Below, piece after piece: positions 23,936 to 32,005 of a stretch of DNA of 45,465 nucleotides. Positions within the stretch are counted from its first letter, which is position 1. Every line of letters starts with the position of its first letter. Below the pieces are notes generated by a model. That model ran no database searches. It worked only from the letters and a program-made list of their open reading frames with translations, and was not told where the DNA came from. A program made the translations under genes and the position numbers. This DNA comes from a virus, in the IMG/VR virus record IMGVR_UViG_3300008469_000004, positions 1-45,465 of that record; one strand, given 5' to 3'.

Positions 23936-25897
23936 CTACAGTACCTTTCTATTAGTTTGTAGTTCTTGTGCAGTGACAAGCTTAACTTCTTCTGCTATCT
24001 TTTGTATTTGCTTATCTAATACCCCGTTTGTCATATTATTTTTATCCTCGCTTTCAGATTGCTCTCTTACCAAAGTAGTTTTTTCTGCTTCTGTTAAAAC
24101 TTGTTGTCGTACTAAGCTAATTTCAGCATCTAATTTCCCGTCATCGCTGGATGTTCCTATTACTATATTATCATCAGCATCTATAGAATAATTATACCCG
24201 TAGTTCTTATCTATATCAGCAATAGCTTTACTTTTAGCTAACGCTAGCTCTGCTTTAGACAACGAAAGTTGCTCTTCTGCTATCGCCACATCTTTAACAA
24301 GCTTCTCAATCTGGTTGTCAATTACTCCATCTGTTTTATTTTGCATCGCTTCTGATTCTGTCTTTTCTCTAACTAACTCTGTATTATTCGTTTCTGTAAG
24401 TACTTGTTGCTTTAACAAGTCGATTTCTGTGTCAAGTTTACCTTCTCCAGACGAAGACAAGCTTGTTCTATCTATGTTTCCATTTCCGTCAAAAGTATAA
24501 GCATACCCAAAATCTTTGCCAATACTTGCTATCATTTGAGCGTATTCTTTATCAGATTGAGCTTTAGCTATATCGATCTGTTCTTGTGCAATCGCCACAT
24601 CTGCTTTTATTTTTAATATTTGGTTATCTATCACACCATCAGTTTGACTATTTTTAGCCTCTGACTCACTTTTCTTTTGTACTAAATCTGTATTATACTC
24701 TTCTGTGGAAACTTGCTGAGTTAATAGTAGCAATTCTTTATCAAGTTTACCGTTCCCAGTAGAGCTTGTTATACTTATTTCTTTAGTTTGTGCATCTATT
24801 TCATACCCAAAACCATATTCTTTACTTATTGAAGCTAGTGCTTTAGCTCGTTCAAGTGAACTATTTGTTTTCGATATTTCTAATTGTTGAGAAGCTATTT
24901 CGACGTCTTTAATCATTTTCTCTATTTGATTATCAATCACGCCGTCTGTTTCATTATTTTTAGCTTCGGACTCTGTTTTCTCTCTAATTAATTCAGTATT
25001 GTTTGTTTCTGTAAGAACTTGTTGTTTTATTAAATCTACTTCAGAGTCAAGCTTACCATTCCCAGACGAAGCAATAGAGGATTTTACAACATTACCATCT
25101 GCATCTAGAGTATATGAGTAGCCAAGCTCTTTATCTAAACTTGCGAGCATTTGTACATACTCTTTATCCGCTTGTGCTTTAGCTATTTCAGCTTGCTCTT
25201 GAGCTATTACAACATCTGCTTTTAATTTCTCGATTTGATTCTCTAGTATCCCGTCGGACTCATTCTGAACAGCTTCTGACTCTGTTTTTTCTTTGACTAA
25301 TTCAGTATTGTTTATCTCTGTAAGAATCTGCTGTTTTAATAAACTAATCTCTGCGTCTAGTTTTCCGTTATCGGAAGAATCAATTATACTTATATTCCCA
25401 TCTGTATCAAGTGAATAGTTATACCCATAAGTTTTATCTATGTCGGCAATAGCCTTACTTTTTGCTAACGCTAATTGCGCTTTTGCTAATAAGATGTTTT
25501 CTTGTGCAATAAGAACGTCTGCTTTCAATTTCTCAATCTGATTGTCGATCATTCCGTCAACCATATTATTCTTATCTTCACTCTCTGCTTGTTCTCGTAC
25601 GAGTGTAGTTCTTTCTGTCTCAGTCAACGTCTGTTGGTTAACCAAGTCAATTTGTGCTTCTGTTTGCTTCTCTTGCAACACATACTGCACACTTTGCGCA
25701 ATCACACTTTGCATACCTCCAAGGTACACATTAGCATACTGCTCACCTACAATCCTACCGTTATCGTATTCTACCTTAACATTGCTGTTAACTGCTTCCA
25801 TTAACTTATCAAATATTCCGGTACCTTGCCAAACATACTCGTCATCTACAGTAGCTATCGCACCGTTTGTCAAGTCTGTCAGTAATATATCTGCCAT
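23936..25897 (-). CDS. Six-unit repeat virion protein, coiled-coil (653 aa)
   Basis: After about 85 unique residues the protein is built of five internal joints spaced about 103 residues apart, each beginning GKLD. A unit runs GKLDAEISLLKQQ, LTETNNTELVREKTESEA, DGVIDNQIEKL, a long KAQ-rich helix, then a short Gly/Tyr hairpin (YGYNYSLDTDGN) and an SSxN link. The first and last units share TTLVREQ and EDKNNM, and differ from the inner ones. The protein is long, helical and highly charged, suggesting an extended fibre or tube element. In N4 a structural tail gene (gp54) stands in a similar place after the capsid gene; equivalence is inferred from order only. The ribosome site is AGAGGAG. Confidence 0.75.
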   Translation of the reverse strand: MADILLTDLTNGAIATVDDEYVWQGTGIFDKLMEAVNSNVKVEYDNGRIVGEQYANVYLGGMQSVIAQSVQYVLQEKQTEAQIDLVNQQTLTETERTTLVREQAESEDKNNMVDGMIDNQIEKLKADVLIAQENILLAKAQLALAKSKAIADIDKTYGYNYSLDTDGNISIIDSSDNGKLDAEISLLKQQILTEINNTELVKEKTESEAVQNESDGILENQIEKLKADVVIAQEQAEIAKAQADKEYVQMLASLDKELGYSYTLDADGNVVKSSIASSGNGKLDSEVDLIKQQVLTETNNTELIREKTESEAKNNETDGVIDNQIEKMIKDVEIASQQLEISKTNSSLERAKALASISKEYGFGYEIDAQTKEISITSSTGNGKLDKELLLLTQQVSTEEYNTDLVQKKSESEAKNSQTDGVIDNQILKIKADVAIAQEQIDIAKAQSDKEYAQMIASIGKDFGYAYTFDGNGNIDRTSLSSSGEGKLDTEIDLLKQQVLTETNNTELVREKTESEAMQNKTDGVIDNQIEKLVKDVAIAEEQLSLSKAELALAKSKAIADIDKNYGYNYSIDADDNIVIGTSSDDGKLDAEISLVRQQVLTEAEKTTLVREQSESEDKNNMTNGVLDKQIQKIAEEVKLVTAQELQTNRKVL

Positions 25898-25921
25898 AAA
25901 TCACTCCTCTAGTTATTAGCC

Positions 25922-25941
25922 GAACCCTCTTTTGAGGGCTC
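25922..25941. terminator. Intergenic hairpin after the HeH/LEM-like gene
   Basis: GAACCCTC (25922-25929), TTTT, GAGGGCTC (25934-25941) form an 8-pair stem with one G-T pair. It lies in the gap between the 162-aa gene and the repeat protein. Its CCCTC/GAGGG core recurs at 26476-26493 and 4003-4020. No clear T-run follows, so the role may be partial termination or transcript processing. Confidence 0.45.
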
Positions 25942-25950
25942 TACTAATAG

Positions 25951-26439
25951 TTAGTCTTTTCTTAAATCTTCTTCGTCTGTAACTAAATATCTGTTTCTCA
26001 TACTAGTGCTTTGTAAACCTGTTCTCTGATTCATCACATGTAGCGGTATCTTAATTTCTTTCAATACGTCTATAAAACCTTGTGCAACCTCTACTGGTGT
26101 GTTAAGTGGCAACCTAATTGTACCTAGGTCAAAATAGTCATTACTACAATTTACACTAACTGTAGTAGTTAAGTGGTTTTCTCTCTGATCATTATCTACG
26201 ATAGTAACTATCCTAGTCTTCTTAGCGAGCTTCTCAGCCTCATTAGATCTTTCTCTCATAGTTCTAGCGCCTTTCTTAGCAGGTGTAGTTTCTACAGGTT
26301 CAAGCTTAGCTACAGGTCCTGTTTCCTTTGACTCATAGTAGTCTTCAATCTTAGTAGCTAACTTAGCTTCGCCAATATTAGCACTGAATGAAATACCTAA
26401 GTCGGTAGCTTCTTTTTTTAATTCTTCTAATTTACTCAT
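25951..26439 (-). CDS. HeH/LEM-like virion protein (162 aa)
   Basis: The N-terminal 36 residues (KLEELKKEATDLGISFS, then EAKLATKIEDYY) look like a HeH/LEM-type helix-extended loop-helix domain, common near phage capsid genes. A Thr/Pro/Lys linker leads to a compact C-terminal domain (RIVTIVDNDQRENHLTTTVS, LPLNTPVEVAQGFIDVLKEI). The gene directly follows the major capsid gene and lies between two hairpins. A minor head or head-decoration role is likely from position; the biochemical role is unknown. Confidence 0.65.
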   Translation of the reverse strand: MSKLEELKKEATDLGISFSANIGEAKLATKIEDYYESKETGPVAKLEPVETTPAKKGARTMRERSNEAEKLAKKTRIVTIVDNDQRENHLTTTVSVNCSNDYFDLGTIRLPLNTPVEVAQGFIDVLKEIKIPLHVMNQRTGLQSTSMRNRYLVTDEEDLRKD

Positions 26440-26475
26440 TTTTCTAAATCCTTGATTGGTTGTTTAGTAGGGTAG

Positions 26476-26493
26476 GAGGGCATCTCAGCCCTC
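26476..26493. terminator. Hairpin downstream of the major capsid gene
   Basis: GAGGGC (26476-26481), ATCTCA loop, GCCCTC (26488-26493) form a perfect 6-bp GC-rich stem in the 70-base gap after the capsid stop. A stem after the capsid gene would let that transcript be stabilised or partly terminated, as T7 does after gene 10. No T-run is seen. Confidence 0.5.
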
Positions 26494-26509
26494 ACATTTA
26501 GCCTATTGA

Positions 26510-27706
26510 TTACTTATTAACTAAAACGTCGTAGCGTAGTAATTTCTCTGCTTCTAATATAATAGTAGCATAGAAGAAATTATAGCTAAAGAAACCTTTA
26601 GTTGCATAAGGGTTAGTTAAGTCAGTGTCTTTAGGAGACTTAGCATTAAAGCTAATTCTGTTCATACCTTTTAGACCAACAGTAGCAAAACTACCTTCAG
26701 TTGGGAACAAAATAGGGTGAACGTCAAACTTAGCGTCAGTACCTGGAGTACCAGTATACGCCAAATTACCTACATAACTAGCATCTACATCAGCACCCTT
26801 TTGGTACTCAACTACAGCTGCTTCAGACTCAATGAATCTTACTTCGTGCATACTACCAACTTCACCTTGTGCTGCAGTAGCTGCATCACCATACTTGTGA
26901 AAAGGAACATACGCGTATGCTGCTTCGTTACCAGTACCTCTAACGATAGTCTCTAAATCAGCTTTAACATCAGCGTCAATAATAGCATAGTAAGAAGCTG
27001 CAATAGTCTTAGTGTCAACTTTAGTTGAACCAGTAACTACTGAAGTATTTCTCTTAGCTCTATTTCTAACTAGTTTTCTAACTGCTTTTCTAATACCATC
27101 ATAAGTGATTGTCCATACATCGTCTTCAGAACCGTCATTTGCAATACCATTTCCTAGTGTAGCCATACTTGTAGCAATACCTGCATAAACTTTTGTAGGA
27201 GTAGCTAACAAGTCTAACTGAATCAAGTCCTCGTATCTACTATTAGCTAATTCGCCTAGCTCTTCTCTATATCTAACTTGCATAACGTCTTCAGAAAACA
27301 AATCTACCTCATCAGTGTAAGTAAGCATTTCACCGAATCTAGCTAAGCTAGCTTCTACAGTTACTTTCTCTAATGTTCTCTCATTTTGTGTTCCAGCACC
27401 TTCTGGTAAACTAACACCAGTTCCTGCTGAATCAGCTAATAACGCCTGTAGTGTATCTAAGTCTCTCCCTGTCATATAACCCTTAGCAGCAAAGTCTCCG
27501 TCTGCTAACGCTCTGTCATACATATGTAAAAACTTACTAATCTTAAAAGTCTTTCCCATTTTCTTTGGTTGAAACTTTTTAGAAGCCCATTGTCCATACA
27601 CATTAGTTCTATTTGCAGCTTTAATACCTGCTTTGTCATAATAATGTGTTATTGTGTTTGCACCTGAAGTACTATTCGTACCATTCCCATATACATGTGA
27701 AGCCAT
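26510..27706 (-). CDS. Major capsid protein, N4-gp56-like family
   Basis: This 398-residue protein has the hallmarks of the N4-gp56 major capsid family (HK97 fold): the opening THYYDKAGIKAANRTNVYGQ, then KKFQPKKMGKTFKISKFLHM, an EKVTVEASLARFGEMLTYTD segment near residues 110-130, and a C-terminal ATKGFFSYNFFYATIILEAE strand. It forms the shell of the head. It lies just after the acidic scaffold gene in transcription order, the usual arrangement, and has an AAAAGGAAAAATAA ribosome site. It is followed by a GC-rich hairpin. Confidence 0.88.
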   Translation of the reverse strand: MASHVYGNGTNSTSGANTITHYYDKAGIKAANRTNVYGQWASKKFQPKKMGKTFKISKFLHMYDRALADGDFAAKGYMTGRDLDTLQALLADSAGTGVSLPEGAGTQNERTLEKVTVEASLARFGEMLTYTDEVDLFSEDVMQVRYREELGELANSRYEDLIQLDLLATPTKVYAGIATSMATLGNGIANDGSEDDVWTITYDGIRKAVRKLVRNRAKRNTSVVTGSTKVDTKTIAASYYAIIDADVKADLETIVRGTGNEAAYAYVPFHKYGDAATAAQGEVGSMHEVRFIESEAAVVEYQKGADVDASYVGNLAYTGTPGTDAKFDVHPILFPTEGSFATVGLKGMNRISFNAKSPKDTDLTNPYATKGFFSYNFFYATIILEAEKLLRYDVLVNK

Positions 27707-27723
27707 TTATTTTTCCTTTTTAT

Positions 27724-28908
27724 TTATAGCTCTAGGTTTTTGTACCACTCGTCGAAAGCTTCATCACTATCATCTAAGTAGTCCTTAACCGATTTTTTTC
27801 CAGCTCTACTCTTAGTAGGAGCTGCTGCCCTCCGTTTCTTAGAAGCTTGCTTAGTAGCCTTACGGCTATCTTCTGCTTTCTTAACAGCGCTGAGCTTGTC
27901 AGCAGCTGCCTTGTCTGCAGCTTTTTTAGCTTCTAGTCCATCTAGCTCTCTCAGTCTAGCTTCTTCTCTTTGCTTTTCTTGATAATACTGTCTTCCAGCC
28001 TCTACATAGTACTCTATGTCTGCTTTCTTACCACCATCTATCACCTTCATCTTCAAGGCCATAGGGCTAACTTTATCAAACACACCATTAGCAACATCCG
28101 TATGTAGCTCTCTTATCAGTGCAGGATTCTCTACAAAAATATCTCTACTCTTATTATCCCACTGACTCTCGATCACATGCTGAGTAACTTGGTACTCCGG
28201 ATCTCTACTAATATCATTCACTATATCCTGAATAGCTAGTTCAGTCTCATTCCGACCATAACTATTTGGTTGATAATCTCTTTCTTGCTCCATATCTAAG
28301 TCGAGGGCATCTACGCCTGTTCGCTTCAACACAGATGCAATAGCATCCTTATCGCCCTTCAGTACGTCTATCATTAGATTCATATCTTGCTCTGTAATGT
28401 TTTCGTCATCCATTGCAGATATCATCTTCTTATAAGGAGCAATCGCTTGCATCTTCTGAGTGTAGTTAGCAGCTTGTGCAAATACTTTGCCAAACTGTTC
28501 TTGAACTTCTTTCTCAGTAAACTCAAACTCTTTGCCGTTTGCCTTATACTTCAATTTCTGTACTGGTTGTGCTTCTTCCGTCGGCTTGGCTTCCTCTTCC
28601 GTAGGTTGCTCTTCTTCCTCTGGGTCCGTCAACTCTTCCTCTTCTGAGTCCTCTTCCGTCTCATCTTCGCCGTCTTCTTCCTCACCATCATCATCGGAAT
28701 CCTGATCGTCAGGTTGTTCCAAGTCTTCCTCTTCATCATCAGTAGCTTCGTCTTCTTCCTCTTCAGGTTCGTCCTCAACTACCTCATCTTCTTCATCTAC
28801 ACCGCTATCTTGCTCATCTGGCACATCTTCAGCCTTAGCTTCCTTATACGCTGCTTCTAAGTCCTCGTCGCTCATGTCAAACAACTCTTCTTCTGTGTAT
28901 TCGGCCAT
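27724..28908 (-). CDS. Capsid scaffolding protein (394 aa)
   Basis: Residues about 10-110 are extremely acidic (long D/E runs), then comes a helical middle (KLKYKANGKEFEFTEKEVQE near residues 118-140) and a basic, coiled-coil C-terminus (KKAADKAAADKLSAVKKAED, then KKRRAAAPTKSRAGKK). An acidic, helical protein with a basic C-terminal helix directly upstream of the capsid gene is the standard profile of a tailed-phage scaffold, whose C-terminus binds the capsid protein. No protease motif is present. The start ATG is two bases past the preceding stop. Confidence 0.8.
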   Translation of the reverse strand: MAEYTEEELFDMSDEDLEAAYKEAKAEDVPDEQDSGVDEEDEVVEDEPEEEEDEATDDEEEDLEQPDDQDSDDDGEEEDGEDETEEDSEEEELTDPEEEEQPTEEEAKPTEEAQPVQKLKYKANGKEFEFTEKEVQEQFGKVFAQAANYTQKMQAIAPYKKMISAMDDENITEQDMNLMIDVLKGDKDAIASVLKRTGVDALDLDMEQERDYQPNSYGRNETELAIQDIVNDISRDPEYQVTQHVIESQWDNKSRDIFVENPALIRELHTDVANGVFDKVSPMALKMKVIDGGKKADIEYYVEAGRQYYQEKQREEARLRELDGLEAKKAADKAAADKLSAVKKAEDSRKATKQASKKRRAAAPTKSRAGKKSVKDYLDDSDEAFDEWYKNLEL

Positions 28909-28909
28909 C

Positions 28910-29239
28910 TTATACCTCTACAACATCAGCGTCTTCGTCATCATCATAATCCTCGTAGTCACTCTCGACAACATCGCCCATTGACTTTATCACATTAAAG
29001 TGGTCTCTAAGAGCGCTCACAGCGATTAGTCCTTCCATCACATCAGTTCTTCTATTCGAAGCTTTTACTTGGTCTGAAGCCAAGATACTTGTTCCCATAA
29101 CTGCTTTATCTTTAAAGTACCCATCGAGTATAACTGTTTTGAAGTCATCGTTCTTCTCAAGTCTCTCTAGCGCATCTCTTTGCGTAGTCCAGTAGTTAGG
29201 TTCGTTACTCTCAATTGCCACTTGGTTTATAGTATCCAT
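28910..29239 (-). CDS. Small acidic head-region protein (109 aa)
   Basis: I place the start at ATG 29239 (MDTINQVAIESNEPNYW), preceded by GAAGGAATAAAAGT; the frame opens 42 bases earlier at another ATG with no good ribosome site. The body is helical and the last 20 residues are a D/E/Y-rich tail (DYEDYDDDEDADVVEV). It lies between the small proteins after the portal and the scaffold and has its own promoter motif. The family is not recognised; a head assembly role follows from position. Confidence 0.6.
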   Translation of the reverse strand: MDTINQVAIESNEPNYWTTQRDALERLEKNDDFKTVILDGYFKDKAVMGTSILASDQVKASNRRTDVMEGLIAVSALRDHFNVIKSMGDVVESDYEDYDDDEDADVVEV

Positions 29240-29320
29240 ACTTTTATTCCTTCGGTATCCACAACGTGGTTGTACCTTCATTAAATTTCAAATCCGCCAT
29301 AGCGGTGATTTGTTAACACT

Positions 29321-29342
29321 ATTATAGTATATCTTTGCTTAT
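29321..29342 (-). promoter_or_regulatory. Late promoter motif upstream of the scaffold/capsid genes
   Basis: The - strand reads ATAAGC, 10 bases, TATAAT, then A; five of six bases match TTAAGC. It lies in the gap between the 81-aa and 109-aa genes and would drive scaffold and capsid expression. The resulting leader of about 75 bases can form a stem AAAT-CCGC/GCGG-ATTT around 29291-29306. Confidence 0.6.
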
Positions 29343-29349
29343 AGTTATC

Positions 29350-29595
29350 TTAAGCTCTCATTCCTGCCAAACCTTCTTGCGGTTTAGCCTGTCCTTGTGC
29401 TTGCATTTGCTCTTGCTCAGCTTGCTTTTGCAACATCTGTATCGCTTGTTGAACTACCTCTGGTGGTACCCCTTTAGCTACGAGCTCCTCTGGTGACATC
29501 CCTGACATCAATGCTTGCATTACTTCCTCAATGCTAACCTGTGCTTGTGGCGCTTGCTGTGCACCCATTCCTGCTAATCCTTCTTGTGGTCCCAT
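29350..29595 (-). CDS. Small Gln/Met-rich virion protein (81 aa)
   Basis: A short protein rich in Q, A, M and P. The motif PQEGLAGM occurs at residues 3-10 and again at 72-79, so nearly the same octapeptide marks both ends. The middle (SIEEVMQALMSGMSPEELVAKG) is helical. Such small proteins near the portal are common in marine podoviruses and usually unassigned. The ribosome site is AAAGGAATAAG. Confidence 0.6.
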   Translation of the reverse strand: MGPQEGLAGMGAQQAPQAQVSIEEVMQALMSGMSPEELVAKGVPPEVVQQAIQMLQKQAEQEQMQAQGQAKPQEGLAGMRA

Positions 29596-29610
29596 TCTTA
29601 TTCCTTTATT

Positions 29611-30003
29611 TTAGTTATTGCCACGAGCTGCTAGCCCATGTTCTGCATTGTAAATTGCTTCTGCCTGTAGTGCACTGTCTCTAGGCTCATTGAACCTTGT
29701 GTGGTCTACTAGTGGCTGTTCTTGCACTGGAGCGCTTAGTACTGGTTGATGCGTATTGTTGTAGTCTTGTTCAGCTCTCTGCATATAGTACTGTAACTCT
29801 GGGTTAACTTGTGCATACATTTGCTTACCAGCGGCTAATCCTTCGTATTGCCCTACTTTTTTAGCTGCGTCAAGTTGTTCTTGAAGCTTAGTTACCTGTG
29901 CAGCATTAATTGCTTGCTTACCTACGTTAGCTGCTTCACGTAGCGCCTTGTCGTGGTTATAAAGAATACTTTCTTTTTTTGTTATTGGTTGGTCATATAA
30001 CAT
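29611..30003 (-). CDS. Small helical protein after the portal (130 aa)
   Basis: A helical, Gln/Ala-rich protein (KQAINAAQVTKLQEQLDAAK near residues 28-48) with a tail ending AEHGLAARGNN. It starts two bases after the portal stop, so it is translationally coupled to the portal. No known domain is visible. A head-completion or internal role is possible but only from position. Confidence 0.6.
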   Translation of the reverse strand: MLYDQPITKKESILYNHDKALREAANVGKQAINAAQVTKLQEQLDAAKKVGQYEGLAAGKQMYAQVNPELQYYMQRAEQDYNNTHQPVLSAPVQEQPLVDHTRFNEPRDSALQAEAIYNAEHGLAARGNN

Positions 30004-30004
30004 C

Positions 30005-32005
30005 TCATCCCCTCATTACTCCAATATTTGTGTCTTTGTGCATTGCTTGCTCTCTTATTACTTCGATATTTGCCTGTAGTTCAGCTAGTTTATCTTCTAA
30101 GTCTTGCTGATGCTTCTGGTCTTGTAGTTCTAGCTTCTCTTGATGACTATAACCTGCATCCTCTTTTATGTGATGTAGATCTACCAAGTCAGCGTCGCTC
30201 TCTAGCTTCCTAGCTTTAGCTGCTTCTACTTTAGTTTTTTCTGCTAACAGCTTCGCTTGCGCCATCTTCTCTTGTTCATCGCCCATATCTTCCTTAGTAC
30301 TAGCTTTTATAGCCTCTATTTCAGCTTGTAGTTTAGCTACTTCTAGCTGCTTAATCTGTTGCTCCATTGGGTCAGGCTGCGGTTTAAACTCTAGTATACT
30401 CTTCTCTAAGTCAGGCTGTCTGCCTAGCTTAGCTATCTTTGCTAATACTTGTTGTGTTAGTTCGAACGGTACACTATTTCCTAGCGTCTGTAGTAAGAAA
30501 CTTAGCTGTTCACTCTGCGCTGCATTACTCTCTGCAGTAGCTACGCTAATATCAATGTCAATATTACCATCTAGGTCATCTCTCTTTATGTGTACGAAAT
30601 TCTCATTAGTTACTCTAACTACTTCCTCGTCACTCAAAAACTCACTGTTGTAGCTCATCCACTTTCTCATTAGCGGCTTTATCAAGTTTTCAGCTATATT
30701 TCTTACTAAGTCTAGTCTTCTGACATTAGCAGCATCCAGCACACCGCGGGCAGCAGTAGCACTACCAGTACCAAATCCACTATTGTTAATACCTCCATTA
30801 AACCCCTTTATCCCTGTTAAGCTTTCTACTTCATTATTCATCATCGTCAACATGTCGAAAGCGCTGCTAGGTATCTGGTTATAGCTACCTTGCCATACAT
30901 CTGCTGACGTCCCGTTAAACTCAAAGTTCTTTCCTGCAAAAAACTTTTTTCTTTGTGTAGCGTCTAGCGCACCTTTACGCAAGCCTACTTGCCCATTTGT
31001 ACTAGCTGCCATATTATTTATAATACCTCTAGTCACAGCCGTAATCACCTTTTGCTGGTCTTCTATCAGGTCAATATTATTCTCTCCATGTAGTTGAAAG
31101 GGCACACTACTAAACGGTACTACCAAAAATGGTGGTTTCTTATCCGGGTACGGATTGTCACTAAGTCTTATAACTACATCACCTACCCATGCGCATACTA
31201 TTTGCTCTACTTCACCATCATCATCTACGTCGTAGTTTCCCCAGTATTCATACACGACCATCTTCTTTCTAGGATCATCCTGAAAAGTGAACTCCGAAGT
31301 ATCTGGGCTTTCATAGTCAGCATCGTCGTTATATGCCTTCATTACCTTATCTAGGTTCTTATATCTACCGTCTTTTCTAAGTGTACTTAAGTCTGTCTCA
31401 TACCTATATATAACGAACTGTGCATTATCCAAGTTATCTTGACAAGTTGGGTCTAGGTAAATATCTTCACTCCTACATACCTTAGCCGTAGGTCTATTCA
31501 GCAATACTTTCGTCTCAGTAACTTCTTTCTGCGAAATCACATGCTGTCCATATTCGTCTACTTCAACTACCTCAACTACACTCGTTACTTCCTTGTCCTC
31601 ATATTCCCAGCCTGTCTGTACCACTAACGTCGCATCTACGTCTAGTACCTTTATAGCCTTCGTCATAAAGTTATACCTATCAAAATCTCTGCAGAACTGG
31701 TAGTTCAACAATACTTCATTCTGTCTAGCAGCCTCAGCGTCCTCGTAGGTTACTGGAGCACACTTAATTACTTCCGGTGTACTTACGAACGGGTCTTTTA
31801 GCGAACTATGTGCCCATAGCGAAGCTCTTTTAGATACTTTAGGAACAATCTTAGACTTGCCAGGCTCCTCATTTCCATAATTTTCCGAATTGTATGTTGA
31901 CCTCCGTTCATATATTCTAGCGTCTATATCTTCTTTTAAAATTTCAGCTGACTTTAAGTCTGCCTGAAACGCTTTTAGCAACTTATGCTGATTAACTTTA
32001 TTCAT
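30005..32005 (-). CDS. Portal protein (666 aa)
   Basis: This 666-residue protein has the features of a podovirus portal: an N-terminal ARIYERRSTYNSENYGNEEP region, a beta-rich wing with LNRPTAKVCRSEDIYLDPTC, a central DNNPYP-type segment (LSDNPYPDKKPPFLVVPF near residue 280) and a TRGIINNMAAS stem region followed by GINNSGFGTGSATAARGVLD. The last 160 residues are a Q/K/E-rich coiled coil. The portal is the dodecameric channel through which DNA is packaged and ejected. Its size and location near an N4-like capsid fit N4 gp59 (about 760 residues). The ATG overlaps the stop of the upstream endonuclease; its AGAAGGAGT ribosome site lies in that gene. Confidence 0.82.
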   Translation of the reverse strand: MNKVNQHKLLKAFQADLKSAEILKEDIDARIYERRSTYNSENYGNEEPGKSKIVPKVSKRASLWAHSSLKDPFVSTPEVIKCAPVTYEDAEAARQNEVLLNYQFCRDFDRYNFMTKAIKVLDVDATLVVQTGWEYEDKEVTSVVEVVEVDEYGQHVISQKEVTETKVLLNRPTAKVCRSEDIYLDPTCQDNLDNAQFVIYRYETDLSTLRKDGRYKNLDKVMKAYNDDADYESPDTSEFTFQDDPRKKMVVYEYWGNYDVDDDGEVEQIVCAWVGDVVIRLSDNPYPDKKPPFLVVPFSSVPFQLHGENNIDLIEDQQKVITAVTRGIINNMAASTNGQVGLRKGALDATQRKKFFAGKNFEFNGTSADVWQGSYNQIPSSAFDMLTMMNNEVESLTGIKGFNGGINNSGFGTGSATAARGVLDAANVRRLDLVRNIAENLIKPLMRKWMSYNSEFLSDEEVVRVTNENFVHIKRDDLDGNIDIDISVATAESNAAQSEQLSFLLQTLGNSVPFELTQQVLAKIAKLGRQPDLEKSILEFKPQPDPMEQQIKQLEVAKLQAEIEAIKASTKEDMGDEQEKMAQAKLLAEKTKVEAAKARKLESDADLVDLHHIKEDAGYSHQEKLELQDQKHQQDLEDKLAELQANIEVIREQAMHKDTNIGVMRG

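Noticed and set aside
25922-26493. Classical rho-independent terminators around the 162-aa gene
   Set aside because: Stems are convincing but no T-run follows on the transcribed strand, so they are listed only as hairpins with possible terminator function.
29259-29269. CCAC-AAC-GTGG, a hairpin with a 3-base loop like N4 early (virion polymerase) promoters
   Set aside because: The stem is only 4 bp, lies within the leader of a late gene, and no second copy with the same loop was found. N4 early promoters have 5-7 bp stems in the early region, which is not in this window.
28910-29281. Longer start (ATG 29281) for the 109-aa gene
   Set aside because: No ribosome site ahead of it, while ATG 29239 has GAAGGAAT at good spacing.
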